43,752 nucleotides of DNA from JAHBVL01 sp964461025 (GTDB lineage Bacteria; Chloroflexota; Chloroflexia; Thermomicrobiales; UBA6265), in assembly GCA_964461025.1 (NCBI GenBank), contig CAYWSE010000031.1, positions 1 through 43,752 on the forward strand. Reading direction: 5' to 3'. Positions 15,861-23,723 of this stretch are shown in pieces. How positions within the stretch are numbered: position 1 is the stretch's first letter; every line of letters starts with the position of its first letter. The notes under the pieces were generated by a model. That model made no database searches and was not told where the DNA came from. It saw only the letters and a program-made list of their open reading frames with translations. The position numbers were made by a program, and so were the translations under genes.

Positions 15861-16796
15861 ATGCGAATCGCGGTGGTCGGTACCGGGGCCCTTGGTGGCT
15901 TCTACGGTGGGGTGTTGGCCCGGGCAGGTTCCGACGTTATCTTCCTTACCCGTGGTGAGTCACTGCATGCCTTGCGCCGCGGCGACCTGCAGATCCGATC
16001 GAAGCTCAAAGGCGATTTTTCCGTTCCGGTCAACGTCACAGACGACGTCTCCGAGATTGGCCAGCCCGATCTCATTCTTCTGACGACCAAAGCCTACGAT
16101 CTCATCTCCGCCGCGCAGTCGATTGCACCAGAGGTTGGAGAGCACACGAGCCTCTTGACGATGCAGAACGGCATCGATCACATCGATCGCCTGTCGGGCT
16201 TGATCCCCCGTGAACGGATAGTGCCAGGAGTCATCTACATCTCCTCGACGGTAATCGAGCCTGGCGTAATCGATCAGGTCGGTGGACCGGGGACGATCAT
16301 CATTGGCGAGGACACGGGCGGCGTCTCCAACCGAATCACCGCAATTCAGCGGGAACTCGCCGCCGCCGGGCTACCGGTCGAAGCCGTTGACGATATCTGG
16401 TCGCGCCTCTGGGCAAAGTTCATGGTGATCTGTGCAATGAGCGGCGTCAGCGCGTTGACCCGTCTGACGCTTCGCGAGATTTTCGATACGCCCGAGAGCC
16501 GGACACTCTATCTGGAGGTCATGGAAGAAGTGGCGGCCGTCGCCCGCGCCAAAGGTGTCGCGCTTCCTGAGGACGCGGCAACGGCGTCGTTGAACATGTT
16601 GCTCACTATGCCATCGTTACCCTTGCGCGGATCGATGGCCTACGATCAAATGGCGGGACGGCCTCTCGAGCTGGACATGCTGAATGGCGCCGCGGTCCGC
16701 CTGGGCGAGGAGGCCGGCGTTCCAACGCCGATGAATCTGGCGATCGTTCGGGCCTTGAAGCCGTTTGCTCGTGGTGGCGCTTCACAATCCCAGTGA
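15861..16796 (+). CDS. 2-dehydropantoate 2-reductase (ketopantoate reductase) family protein
   Basis: NADPH-dependent reductase of the ApbA/PanE family, 311 residues. The Rossmann motif is GTGALGGFYGG at the N-terminus. LTTKAYD and MQNGID supply the conserved Lys and Asn of the active-site region, and IWSRLWAKFMVICAMSGVSA carries the second-domain Lys that in PanE is the acid catalyst. The C-terminal ketopantoate reductase domain includes PLRGSMAYDQMAGRPLELD. The start is well supported by GAGAGAGGG. The family also contains non-pantoate reductases, and no other pantothenate gene lies near, so the substrate is open. The next gene, an EamA transporter, overlaps its stop codon by 4 nt. Confidence 0.85.
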   Translation: MRIAVVGTGALGGFYGGVLARAGSDVIFLTRGESLHALRRGDLQIRSKLKGDFSVPVNVTDDVSEIGQPDLILLTTKAYDLISAAQSIAPEVGEHTSLLTMQNGIDHIDRLSGLIPRERIVPGVIYISSTVIEPGVIDQVGGPGTIIIGEDTGGVSNRITAIQRELAAAGLPVEAVDDIWSRLWAKFMVICAMSGVSALTRLTLREIFDTPESRTLYLEVMEEVAAVARAKGVALPEDAATASLNMLLTMPSLPLRGSMAYDQMAGRPLELDMLNGAAVRLGEEAGVPTPMNLAIVRALKPFARGGASQSQ

Positions 16797-17725
16797 CGAT
16801 CGATCGCCGTCTCCTGCCGCACGCCGGCGCGTTCGTTGGTTCGTGTCTGGTCGGAGCGGCGGTTGTCGCCACGCGGGTTGCTGTCGATGAGATCGAACCG
16901 GTCGGTCTGGCCTTTCTCCGCTATGGACAAGGCGCGCTCGTTCTCTTCCTGGCCCTGATCCTTTTCACCTCGACTCCAATCCGTGCCACAGTGCCTGAAG
17001 TGAGGTCGTTCGCCGGGTTGGGCATCCTGATGTTTGCCCTCTTCCCGGTGCTCTTCAACACCGCTCTCCAGTTCACAACTGCCTCCCGCGGCGCCGTGAT
17101 CCTGGCGACGATGCCACTCTGGGGCGCGCTGCTGGCTCGCAGATTCGCCGGAGAGCGGCTGAGGACCGGCCAGGTTGCCGGCGTGCTGCTTTCGTTTGCG
17201 GGCGTGGCGATGGTCTTCGCCGAGAGTGGTCTGGGTGTCGATGGCGGCGGCAGGGTGATCGCCGGCAATCTGTTGATGCTCTGCACCGCTATTGTCGGCG
17301 GCGTGTATGCGGTACGGGCGAAACCGGTGATGAGCACCCACTCGCCGGCCAAGGTCACCGCCTGGGCGATGCTCGCCGGAGCCGCATTGCTTTTCGTTCC
17401 GGCGCTGGTCGAAGGTCTGCCCGGTCAACTTCGCGTCGCCAGCACGAATACGCTGTTGCTCGTCCTCTATCTGGGGACATTCGGCGGCGCGGTGGCGTTC
17501 TGGATGTTCGCCTACACGCTCGGCAAGCTCTCACCGACGCAGGCGCTTGTCTACATCAATGTCAATCCGGTCGTGGCCACAATATTCGCCAGCATCTTCC
17601 TCGACGAAAAGCTGACAGCTACGTTCGGAATCGGTTTCGCTACGGTCATCGTGGGCCTCCTGCTCACAAATCTCCCGAAACGAGCCGGAAAGACCTCACT
17701 CATGCAACCGAATACGCGCTCCTGA
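16793..17725 (+). CDS. EamA family (DMT superfamily) transporter
   Basis: Inner-membrane permease of about 310 residues with ten predicted helices in two EamA repeats. Signature segments are AAVVATRVAVDEIEPVGLAF in repeat 1 and LGTFGGAVAFWMFAYTLGKL with NVNPVVATIFASIFLDEKL in repeat 2. It starts at GTG 16793, overlapping the preceding stop (GTGA), so it is translationally coupled to the ketopantoate-reductase-like gene. Family members export amino acids and other metabolites; the substrate here cannot be read. The 3' side carries a pair of palindromes. Confidence 0.9.
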   Translation: MTIDRRLLPHAGAFVGSCLVGAAVVATRVAVDEIEPVGLAFLRYGQGALVLFLALILFTSTPIRATVPEVRSFAGLGILMFALFPVLFNTALQFTTASRGAVILATMPLWGALLARRFAGERLRTGQVAGVLLSFAGVAMVFAESGLGVDGGGRVIAGNLLMLCTAIVGGVYAVRAKPVMSTHSPAKVTAWAMLAGAALLFVPALVEGLPGQLRVASTNTLLLVLYLGTFGGAVAFWMFAYTLGKLSPTQALVYINVNPVVATIFASIFLDEKLTATFGIGFATVIVGLLLTNLPKRAGKTSLMQPNTRS

Positions 17726-17740
17726 TATCTCCGCCGCGCA

Positions 17741-17765
17741 GGGGTACCCCTCGTGGGTACCCACG
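17741..17765. repeat. Double GGTACC-centred palindrome after the EamA gene
   Basis: Two adjacent perfect palindromes, GGGGTACCCC (17741-17750) and CGTGGGTACCCACG (17752-17765), 15 bp past the stop. They may form a 3' hairpin or a cruciform, or be part of a dispersed element that continues to about 17870. Confidence 0.45.
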
Positions 17766-17863
17766 TTCCTCACGGCCATGATCGCGTTTGAAAACGATCT
17801 CACGTACAGGTTCGTTTCGTTCGACATTGGTTGTCGGGCACGTGGGCAGGCACGAGACGCGCC

Positions 17864-18553
17864 CTACCCGGTGGCGGCCTCGGCGAATGCTTCCATGCTG
17901 GGGAATCGGGCGTCGGGCGTTGCCTCGGCGGGCGGTGTAGCGCCGAACCCTTCACGATCGTGGCGACGGTCGATCCAGACCGTCGCCATACCCAACGCCT
18001 TGGCTGGTTGGTGATCGTGGAACAAGCTTTGGGCCACGTGCAGAGTCCGCTCGCGCGGGACATCGATCGTGGCGAAGGCCACCTGGAAGTTGTGATGATC
18101 CGGTTTGTACGAGCCAGCCATCTCCGCGGTGATGATCCAGTCGAACTCGATGCCCAGCTTCTCGTTCGAGGCCGCGAAGAGATCGGTATCGCAATTCGTG
18201 ATCACACCAAGTTTGAAGCGATGCTTGAGCCGCTTCAGCGCGTCGGCGGAATCATCAAACGCCGGCCAGTCGCGTACGCTGACCGAAAACAACTCCCGCG
18301 CGTCCGTCGAAACGCTGACTCCAAGGTCCGCGGCGACACCCTCCAGTGAGTCCGCCAGCACGTCCCGGTATCGCTGATAGGGATGCTCAGCGTCGGACTC
18401 ATGCCGCGCAAACGCCACGAGCAATTCGTCGTCGGAGGCATCGACTGCCGGCATCGCCCGTCGCATCGCCGCGACCAGCCCGCTCTCCCAATCGATCAGC
18501 GTACCGTAGCAATCGAACGTCAATGCGTCGTAGTCCCTGTAAGTGATGGACAT
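17864..18553 (-). CDS. HAD superfamily hydrolase, haloacid dehalogenase type II-like
   Basis: 229 residues starting MSITYRDYDALTFDCYGTL at ATG 18553. Motif I is DCYGTL, with Asp14 as the nucleophile. Motif II is ITNCD. Motif III Lys is in GSYKPD, and motif IV is in the VAQSLFHDHQPAKALGM region. The absence of the second Asp of the DxD signature (DCY) and the overall build fit the 2-haloacid dehalogenase type II/subclass I group rather than phosphatases, but the substrate is not proven. A longer frame reaching 18688 overlaps the acetamidase gene and has no family support, so I use the shorter start. It lies 31 bp after the acetamidase gene on the same strand. Confidence 0.85.
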   Translation of the reverse strand: MSITYRDYDALTFDCYGTLIDWESGLVAAMRRAMPAVDASDDELLVAFARHESDAEHPYQRYRDVLADSLEGVAADLGVSVSTDARELFSVSVRDWPAFDDSADALKRLKHRFKLGVITNCDTDLFAASNEKLGIEFDWIITAEMAGSYKPDHHNFQVAFATIDVPRERTLHVAQSLFHDHQPAKALGMATVWIDRRHDREGFGATPPAEATPDARFPSMEAFAEAATG

Positions 18554-18584
18554 CGGATGGCAACCCCCCGGAACCGGCAAAACC

Positions 18585-19490
18585 TCAATCGTCGACGCGC
18601 ACGATGTCCTTGTTGAACACGACATAAGCCGTTTCGTCGCACCCTTTGATCCGTGCAGACTGCCCAATCCGCACATCCCCGCGGGCACTGATCATCAGGT
18701 AGGCGTCGGTGCGGTCGAGCCGCAGCTCCCGCATCAGGATGTCGGTCATGAATTCGACCGCTTCATGTACGGCATCGTCGAGTGTTTCGCCTTGCCCGGT
18801 TGAAATCCACGACTCATCAGTTTCGATCCAGGGTCGTTTCGGCGCATTGCCTTTCAACACCGTGACCGACACCATCACCTCGCCGGAAATCTCGACTCCG
18901 GTGCCGCTGACCTCGCCGTCGCCCATCGAAGCGTGCAGATCACCAATCGCCAGCAATGCACCGGGGACATGCACCGGCAGGTAGACCGTCGATCCAGCCC
19001 GCGCGGCGTTGAAGTCCATGTTGCTCCCCTGAGCACCAGGATGAGCGGTATAGACGACACCTTCCGCCGGCGCCGTACCCAGCACCCCGACCATCGGACG
19101 CGCTTTGCAGCGCAGTTTGTTGCCAAAGATCAGGTTGTCGCCTGCTACCTGCACCATCATCGCGGGAAGATCGCGCAGACCATCCTGAATCACACCGGCG
19201 CCGCCAAGCGCCCGCACGAATCCATATGGACCCAGCTGGATCGAGAGAATCTTCACCGCCAGCGCGTCGCCCGGTTCAGCCTCCTCGACGTAAATCGGTC
19301 CGGCAGCCGGATTGACCTTGTTTGGGTCGCGCGTGCGGATGAATTCCTCGAAGTCGGCGAGAGCGTGAATTCGCCCACTTGAGGTGTCGTGCGTTTCGAG
19401 TGTGATGAAGTCGCCCGATGAAATCGTCGCCACCGGCGGCGTCGAAGCATCGAAGCTGTACACGAGTTTGTCGCGTGGAATTCTGGTCAT
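18585..19490 (-). CDS. Acetamidase/formamidase family protein
   Basis: Amidohydrolase of the FmdA/AmdA family, 301 residues. These enzymes release ammonia from formamide, acetamide or similar short amides in the cytoplasm. The signature GDLHASMGDGEVSGTGVEIS is present, as are the early SGDFITLETHDTSSG block and the NMDFNAARAGSTVYLPVHVP block. The ATG at 19490 has AAAGGAG about 10 nt upstream. The HAD gene follows after 31 bp, so the two probably form one transcript. Many members of the family act on unknown amides, so the exact substrate remains open. Confidence 0.9.
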   Translation of the reverse strand: MTRIPRDKLVYSFDASTPPVATISSGDFITLETHDTSSGRIHALADFEEFIRTRDPNKVNPAAGPIYVEEAEPGDALAVKILSIQLGPYGFVRALGGAGVIQDGLRDLPAMMVQVAGDNLIFGNKLRCKARPMVGVLGTAPAEGVVYTAHPGAQGSNMDFNAARAGSTVYLPVHVPGALLAIGDLHASMGDGEVSGTGVEISGEVMVSVTVLKGNAPKRPWIETDESWISTGQGETLDDAVHEAVEFMTDILMRELRLDRTDAYLMISARGDVRIGQSARIKGCDETAYVVFNKDIVRVDD

Positions 19491-19567
19491 CGGATGGTCG
19501 CTCCTTTCGACAGAGGGATTCTACCGGCAGGAGCATCGGGGCGAGCAGGCACCGCGCGAGCGCATGG

Positions 19568-21412
19568 TCAGTCAGTGTCTGAGACCGTGCTCCAGGAGCG
19601 TAGACGGCGTAGAAGCGCCTGCTTTTTGCGTTGATGATGTTCCATGCGCTGCAATATACCGTCAAGCACCTGAATGGCTTCAACGATGTGTGGTCCTTTG
19701 TTCAACATCACGCACTCGGCACGCTGCGACATGGCGGCGTCGGTGATTTCCGAGCGAGACGGAAGACCGGTCCTTGCAAGCGTTTCTAGCACCTGCGTCG
19801 CCCAGATCACCGGAGTGTGCGCAGCCTCGGCGATCCACAGGATTTGCTCCTGCACTTCGGCAAGTCGCTCGTAGCCCAGCTCAACAGCCAGGTCTCCCCG
19901 GGCGATCATGATGCCGGCGGCGGGATATCGCAGCGAAGTCAGGAGGAGCTGGGGCAAGCTTTCGAACGCGCGTCGTGTCTCGATTTTGAGCACCACGGCC
20001 GGTCGCCGATCTGTCAGCCGCGACAGCGCTTCCTCCAGGGCAATGATGTCGGCCGCGCGATGGACGAACGAAAAACCGATCATGTCGGCATGTTCGGCGA
20101 CGAACGGCAGGTCTTCGAAGTCCCGATCGGTCAGCGCAGAGAGCTGCAAGTCGGTGTCGGGGAGATTTATGCCCTTCTCAGCCCGGAGCCGGGAACCTTC
20201 GGTTTTCGCCTGGACAATATCCACGGCGATCTGCGACCGGCTCACTTCGCGGATGACGCCCCCAATCTGACCATCGTCGAACCAGATTCGCTCGCCGGGT
20301 TTCGCTGCGCCAAAGACATCCGGCAACGTGCACGAGATTCTTGCCACGGAGCGGAGTTTTCCCCGCTTGTCGTATTCGGCGGGCCGGCCCGGCTTCTCAT
20401 TCCTGGTCAGGAGGAGCTGATCGCCGCGATGCAGAAGGATCGACTGTTCTGTCGGCGGCAATCCGGATATGACTGAAGTACGTGACGAATTGCTCTGCAG
20501 CACCGTGCCATTCTCGATATAGGTCGTCCGGTCGCACTCTGCCCACCAACCACCATCCTCGCGGGATGTCAGGGTCAACGCACGCCGCCGTTTCCTGGTA
20601 TCCGTCAGCTGAAGCAGTTGGTCCTGCGACAGTGAGTCAAGAAATCCGCTATCGACCGGAATCACGGCGCTTGCCGGTGCAGGAGCCGGCGACGGATGCT
20701 CGGCGTTCGTAAGCCAGATTCGGGCCGGGGCAACGACGACGCCGCGGCGATCCCGTTGGGGACGCCACCGCACGACTGCCGGTCCAGGCAGGATCGATCC
20801 AGTGCGCAGCTTCGGTCCTCCAAGATCCATCAGGATCCGGCAGCGCTTCCCAAGCTCCCGTTCGGCGCGGCGGAGGTGATCGATCATCCGCGACCAGGCC
20901 TCTTTGTCGTCGTGAGCGCAGTTGATGCGCATCACGTTCATGCCGTTCGCCACCAGCGAATGAATCAGACTGTACGAATCCGAGGCCTCGGACGGCATCG
21001 TGACCATGATTCGCACGGTTCTTCCCTGCGGTCGCGGTCCAAGCAGGCGCTCGGTATGGAGATCGAGCAATTCGCGGCCCCGCTCGAAGTCGACGATCTG
21101 ATAGGGAGGATCCTCGACCGACTTCTCGCTCCCGGCCAGTCTCAAAGCGTGCTGCAGCGCGGCCGTGACGCTCCAGATGACGTGTGGCTCGGAACGGCCG
21201 AGGGACGTCAGCCCGAGGCTGCTCAGCGATCGCTGGATTTCCCGGGCATCGCGCCGGCGAAACGCCAGGTAGGCGAGGAGATTGACCGCGCTCTCCCGAT
21301 TGTCGCCATGGACGTGGGCGATTGTCTGGGGCATGTTCAGAGGAGCAGCCAACATGTCCGATCGCAGCGTCGCGAGCTGTTCAACCAGTTCGGCAGGTGT
21401 CAGGTGATGCAT
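19568..21412 (-). CDS. Pyruvate-kinase-like protein with N-terminal extension and enlarged insert
   Basis: 614 residues with a recognisable PK TIM-barrel. Motifs: NGMNVMRINCAHD (157-168, cf. GMNVARLNFSHG), LMDLGGPKLRTG (194-205, cf. DTKGPEIRTG), the GINLPD segment (414-419), LKIET with Lys476 and Glu478 (Mg site), IARGDLAVELG with Asp507, WATQVLETL with Thr539. The barrel ends in MLNKGP where usual enzymes have SGETA. There is an extra N-terminal helical part of about 130 residues. About 160 residues lie between the LRTG motif and IWFDDGQIGG, where a normal B domain is about 100 shorter. The classical C-terminal allosteric domain is missing. The Thr-Lys of DTKGP is replaced by Leu-Gly. Family members of this form exist, but kinase activity is uncertain. 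Confidence 0.8.
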   Translation of the reverse strand: MHHLTPAELVEQLATLRSDMLAAPLNMPQTIAHVHGDNRESAVNLLAYLAFRRRDAREIQRSLSSLGLTSLGRSEPHVIWSVTAALQHALRLAGSEKSVEDPPYQIVDFERGRELLDLHTERLLGPRPQGRTVRIMVTMPSEASDSYSLIHSLVANGMNVMRINCAHDDKEAWSRMIDHLRRAERELGKRCRILMDLGGPKLRTGSILPGPAVVRWRPQRDRRGVVVAPARIWLTNAEHPSPAPAPASAVIPVDSGFLDSLSQDQLLQLTDTRKRRRALTLTSREDGGWWAECDRTTYIENGTVLQSNSSRTSVISGLPPTEQSILLHRGDQLLLTRNEKPGRPAEYDKRGKLRSVARISCTLPDVFGAAKPGERIWFDDGQIGGVIREVSRSQIAVDIVQAKTEGSRLRAEKGINLPDTDLQLSALTDRDFEDLPFVAEHADMIGFSFVHRAADIIALEEALSRLTDRRPAVVLKIETRRAFESLPQLLLTSLRYPAAGIMIARGDLAVELGYERLAEVQEQILWIAEAAHTPVIWATQVLETLARTGLPSRSEITDAAMSQRAECVMLNKGPHIVEAIQVLDGILQRMEHHQRKKQALLRRLRSWSTVSDTD

Positions 21413-21514
21413 CGTCTCTTTGTCGACGGGATGCTCCCCGTCGCTGGTCCTGAAAATACCATCTGCCTGATGGTCGCGGTCGTTAACAACATGTTATCGA
21501 AAGATTGAAACAAC

Positions 21515-22294
21515 TTATCCGTCGCTCGGGGCTGCCCAGAAGAGTCCCATCCGGGCGGTGGTGCCGCCATCGACGAACATGACATCGCCGGTCACCCAGC
21601 CCGCATCGCTGGAAACGAGGAATGCCGCCGCTTTGCCAATGTCATCCGGCGTGCCAACTCTGCCCAGCGGCACCGAGCGGTTGCCGGAATCTCGTGTGTA
21701 GTGCGGCATGAACGCGTATCTCGGCACCTCGACGACTCCCGGTCCGATTGCATTCACCCTGATGCCGCGTGGCGCCAGCTCGATCGCCAGCGACTTCGTG
21801 AACATCACCACCGCGCCCTTGGTTGCCGCATACGCGGTGTGGTTCGGCGCTCCACCAGCGCCGTGTACAGAGGTGATGTTCAGAATCGCGCCGGTTCCGT
21901 TCGGCAGGTAGTTCAGCGAGCGTTGCGCGCAGAAGAAGTATCCCTTGATGTTCAAATCGAACATCTCGTCGAAAAGCGCCTCAGTTGTCTCCTCGATCGG
22001 TTGGGAGCGCGTGACGCCGGCGTTGTTGACCAGGATGTCCAGACCACCAAGAAATGCCGCTGCTTCGTCGACCACGCGGAAACATTCCTGCACGAGCCGC
22101 AGGTCGCCGCCGACTGCCGACGCTGTCCCGCCTTCCTGCTGAATCTGCCCGGCTGTCTCGAGTGCGCCGGCCGAGCTCGAAGCGTAGTGGAGAACCACCG
22201 ATGCACCCTGTCTGGCCAGCTCCAGAGCGATGCCCTGCCCGATGCCGATGCCAGCTCCCGTAACCAACGCCTTCTTTCCGGCGAGTACGCCCAT
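21515..22294 (-). CDS. SDR family oxidoreductase (FabG/glucose-dehydrogenase-like)
   Basis: Classical NAD(P)-dependent short-chain dehydrogenase, 259 residues from ATG 22294 (MGVLAGKKALVTG), with GGGACGGGAGG upstream. Cofactor motif: TGAGIGIGQG. NNAGV is present. The catalytic triad is Ser in NITSVHG, Tyr in AYAATKG and Lys in the same motif. IRVNAIGPG and the C-terminal FVDGG segment complete the family pattern. The length is as usual. It is divergent from the small acidic protein at 22404. The substrate is unknown; close relatives are often annotated as sugar or 3-oxoacyl reductases. Confidence 0.92.
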   Translation of the reverse strand: MGVLAGKKALVTGAGIGIGQGIALELARQGASVVLHYASSSAGALETAGQIQQEGGTASAVGGDLRLVQECFRVVDEAAAFLGGLDILVNNAGVTRSQPIEETTEALFDEMFDLNIKGYFFCAQRSLNYLPNGTGAILNITSVHGAGGAPNHTAYAATKGAVVMFTKSLAIELAPRGIRVNAIGPGVVEVPRYAFMPHYTRDSGNRSVPLGRVGTPDDIGKAAAFLVSSDAGWVTGDVMFVDGGTTARMGLFWAAPSDG

Positions 22295-22403
22295 GCCTCC
22301 CGTCCCTTCTGCCACAATGCGATGCGACGACACGGCTCACAATGCCGGGGCGTCGACGTCAATATGGGTCGTATTATCCGCATTCTCGGACAGGGGCTGC
22401 ACG

Positions 22404-22763
22404 ATGACCGTGTGCGACGACGACGACACACTTCCGCGGCTCCTGGAGAAGAAACTGAACGCGGAGCACGGCGATGGTTTCGTCGACTTCCTGACCGACG
22501 ATGATGGTGTCTCCATTGCCGCCGATGAGTGGACGTTGAGATTCGAGAACGAGCGAATCGCCTGGCTGGCGATCGATGCCGAACCCGACGATCCGGATCT
22601 GCTGCGGACCACCTGGCGACAAGTCGTCGGCGAACCGGCCGAGCAACTGCTGTCCGAAATCAACCGTGAGACCGACGATGCTCTCGCCGCTCGGCTGGAG
22701 GCCTCAGGGGACCTGCTGAGCATCGATATGGCGAGGGTGTTGCGACAGCGATATCGCGAATAG
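22404..22763 (+). CDS. Small acidic protein of unknown function
   Basis: 119 residues, strongly acidic (MTVCDDDDTLPRLLEKK at the N-terminus, many Asp/Glu throughout), with no signal peptide or membrane segment. A mixed alpha/beta pattern is suggested (VSIAADEWTLRFENERIAWL, then a helical C-terminal half). I choose ATG 22404, which has AGGGG about 7 nt upstream; the longer frame begins inside the divergent SDR gene. A possible -10 (TATTAT, 22372-22377) lies 26 bp ahead. I do not recognise the family. The GNAT gene follows after 40 bp and is likely co-transcribed. Confidence 0.65.
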   Translation: MTVCDDDDTLPRLLEKKLNAEHGDGFVDFLTDDDGVSIAADEWTLRFENERIAWLAIDAEPDDPDLLRTTWRQVVGEPAEQLLSEINRETDDALAARLEASGDLLSIDMARVLRQRYRE

Positions 22764-22803
22764 GTGGCCGTGGGCAGCTGGAGTGAGCGGAAGGAGAGAC
22801 GTC

Positions 22804-23541
22804 ATGCCGATTGAAGAGCCCGTCCGGTCAGGAGAGCCACACGGGAATCCGGTCGACCCGCTGCCGCCGGCGCGCCGACCCGAGAGCCGGATATTCGAGG
22901 GCAGGTACGTCACCGCCCGGCCGCTCGACTATCGCCGCGACGCCGAATCGCTGTACGAGGCGAGCCACCAGGATTTGCCGAACAACACAATCTGGAACTA
23001 CCTGCCCTACGGCCCGTTCACTGCAGCCGCGTTCGTCTCCCATCTGCGCGGCTTCAGTGCATCCGCCGATCCATACTTCTATGTCTTCACGCCGGTGGGA
23101 GAGGAGCACGCCACCGGTATGGCAAGTCTCATGACGATCGAGCCATTGCATGGGTCGATCGAGATCGGTCACATCATGCTCGGTGCGCCCCTGCAGAAGA
23201 CGCCTGCCGCGACCGAAGCCATTTTTCTTCTCATGCGGCACGCCATGGACGATCTCGGCAACCGGCGTATCGAGTGGAAATGCGACGCCACAAACGCTCC
23301 GTCGCGCGGCGCGGCTCGCCGCTATGGGTTCACCTATGAAGGCACCTTCGCCCAGCACCGCATCGTCAAGGGTCGCAATCGCGATACGGCCTGGTACTCG
23401 ATCATCGACAGTGAGTGGCCGGCGATTCGCGCCTGCTTCGAATCATGGCTGAATCCGTCAAACTTCGATGCCGCTGGACGCCAACGCGCGGCGCTGAGCG
23501 AGATGACTGGTCAATTGCGCATCCACCGCAGCTTCGAATGA
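22804..23541 (+). CDS. GNAT family N-acetyltransferase
   Basis: 245 residues, similar to the RimJ/RimL-like GNAT group that modifies N-termini or small molecules with acetyl-CoA. Seen: the N-terminal YVTARPLDYRRDAESLYEAS block, the IEIGHIMLGAPLQKT segment, FLLMRHAMDDLGNRRIEWKC, and the classic NAPSRGAARRYGFTYEGTF block near the end of the fold, followed by RNRDTAWYSIIDSEWP. The start at ATG 22804 is preceded by GGAAGGAGAG. It lies 40 bp after the small acidic protein. The acetyl acceptor is unknown. Confidence 0.9.
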   Translation: MPIEEPVRSGEPHGNPVDPLPPARRPESRIFEGRYVTARPLDYRRDAESLYEASHQDLPNNTIWNYLPYGPFTAAAFVSHLRGFSASADPYFYVFTPVGEEHATGMASLMTIEPLHGSIEIGHIMLGAPLQKTPAATEAIFLLMRHAMDDLGNRRIEWKCDATNAPSRGAARRYGFTYEGTFAQHRIVKGRNRDTAWYSIIDSEWPAIRACFESWLNPSNFDAAGRQRAALSEMTGQLRIHRSFE

Positions 23542-23626
23542 TCGCGTCGTGATTCTTGCCTTCAGCCAGAAAAGCATTGACTGGAGTTCAGGTATGTTCG
23601 GCGAATGATCTGGCGGTTTCCACCGG

Positions 23627-23635
23627 TGTTACAAT
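23627..23635 (+). promoter_or_regulatory. Extended -10 promoter ahead of the sugar ABC operon
   Basis: TGtTACAAT is a good extended -10 (one mismatch from TG-n-TATAAT), giving a leader of about 80 nt before the binding-protein gene at 23724. No strong -35 is needed for this promoter type, and none is seen at 17 nt. Confidence 0.45.
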
Positions 23636-23723
23636 GCCGTCATACGCCAGATTGTGGGCGAACTGCTGAACCGAACAGACGGATTTATGCGCCGCCCACA
23701 GTAATGATCAGGAGGCTTGACCA

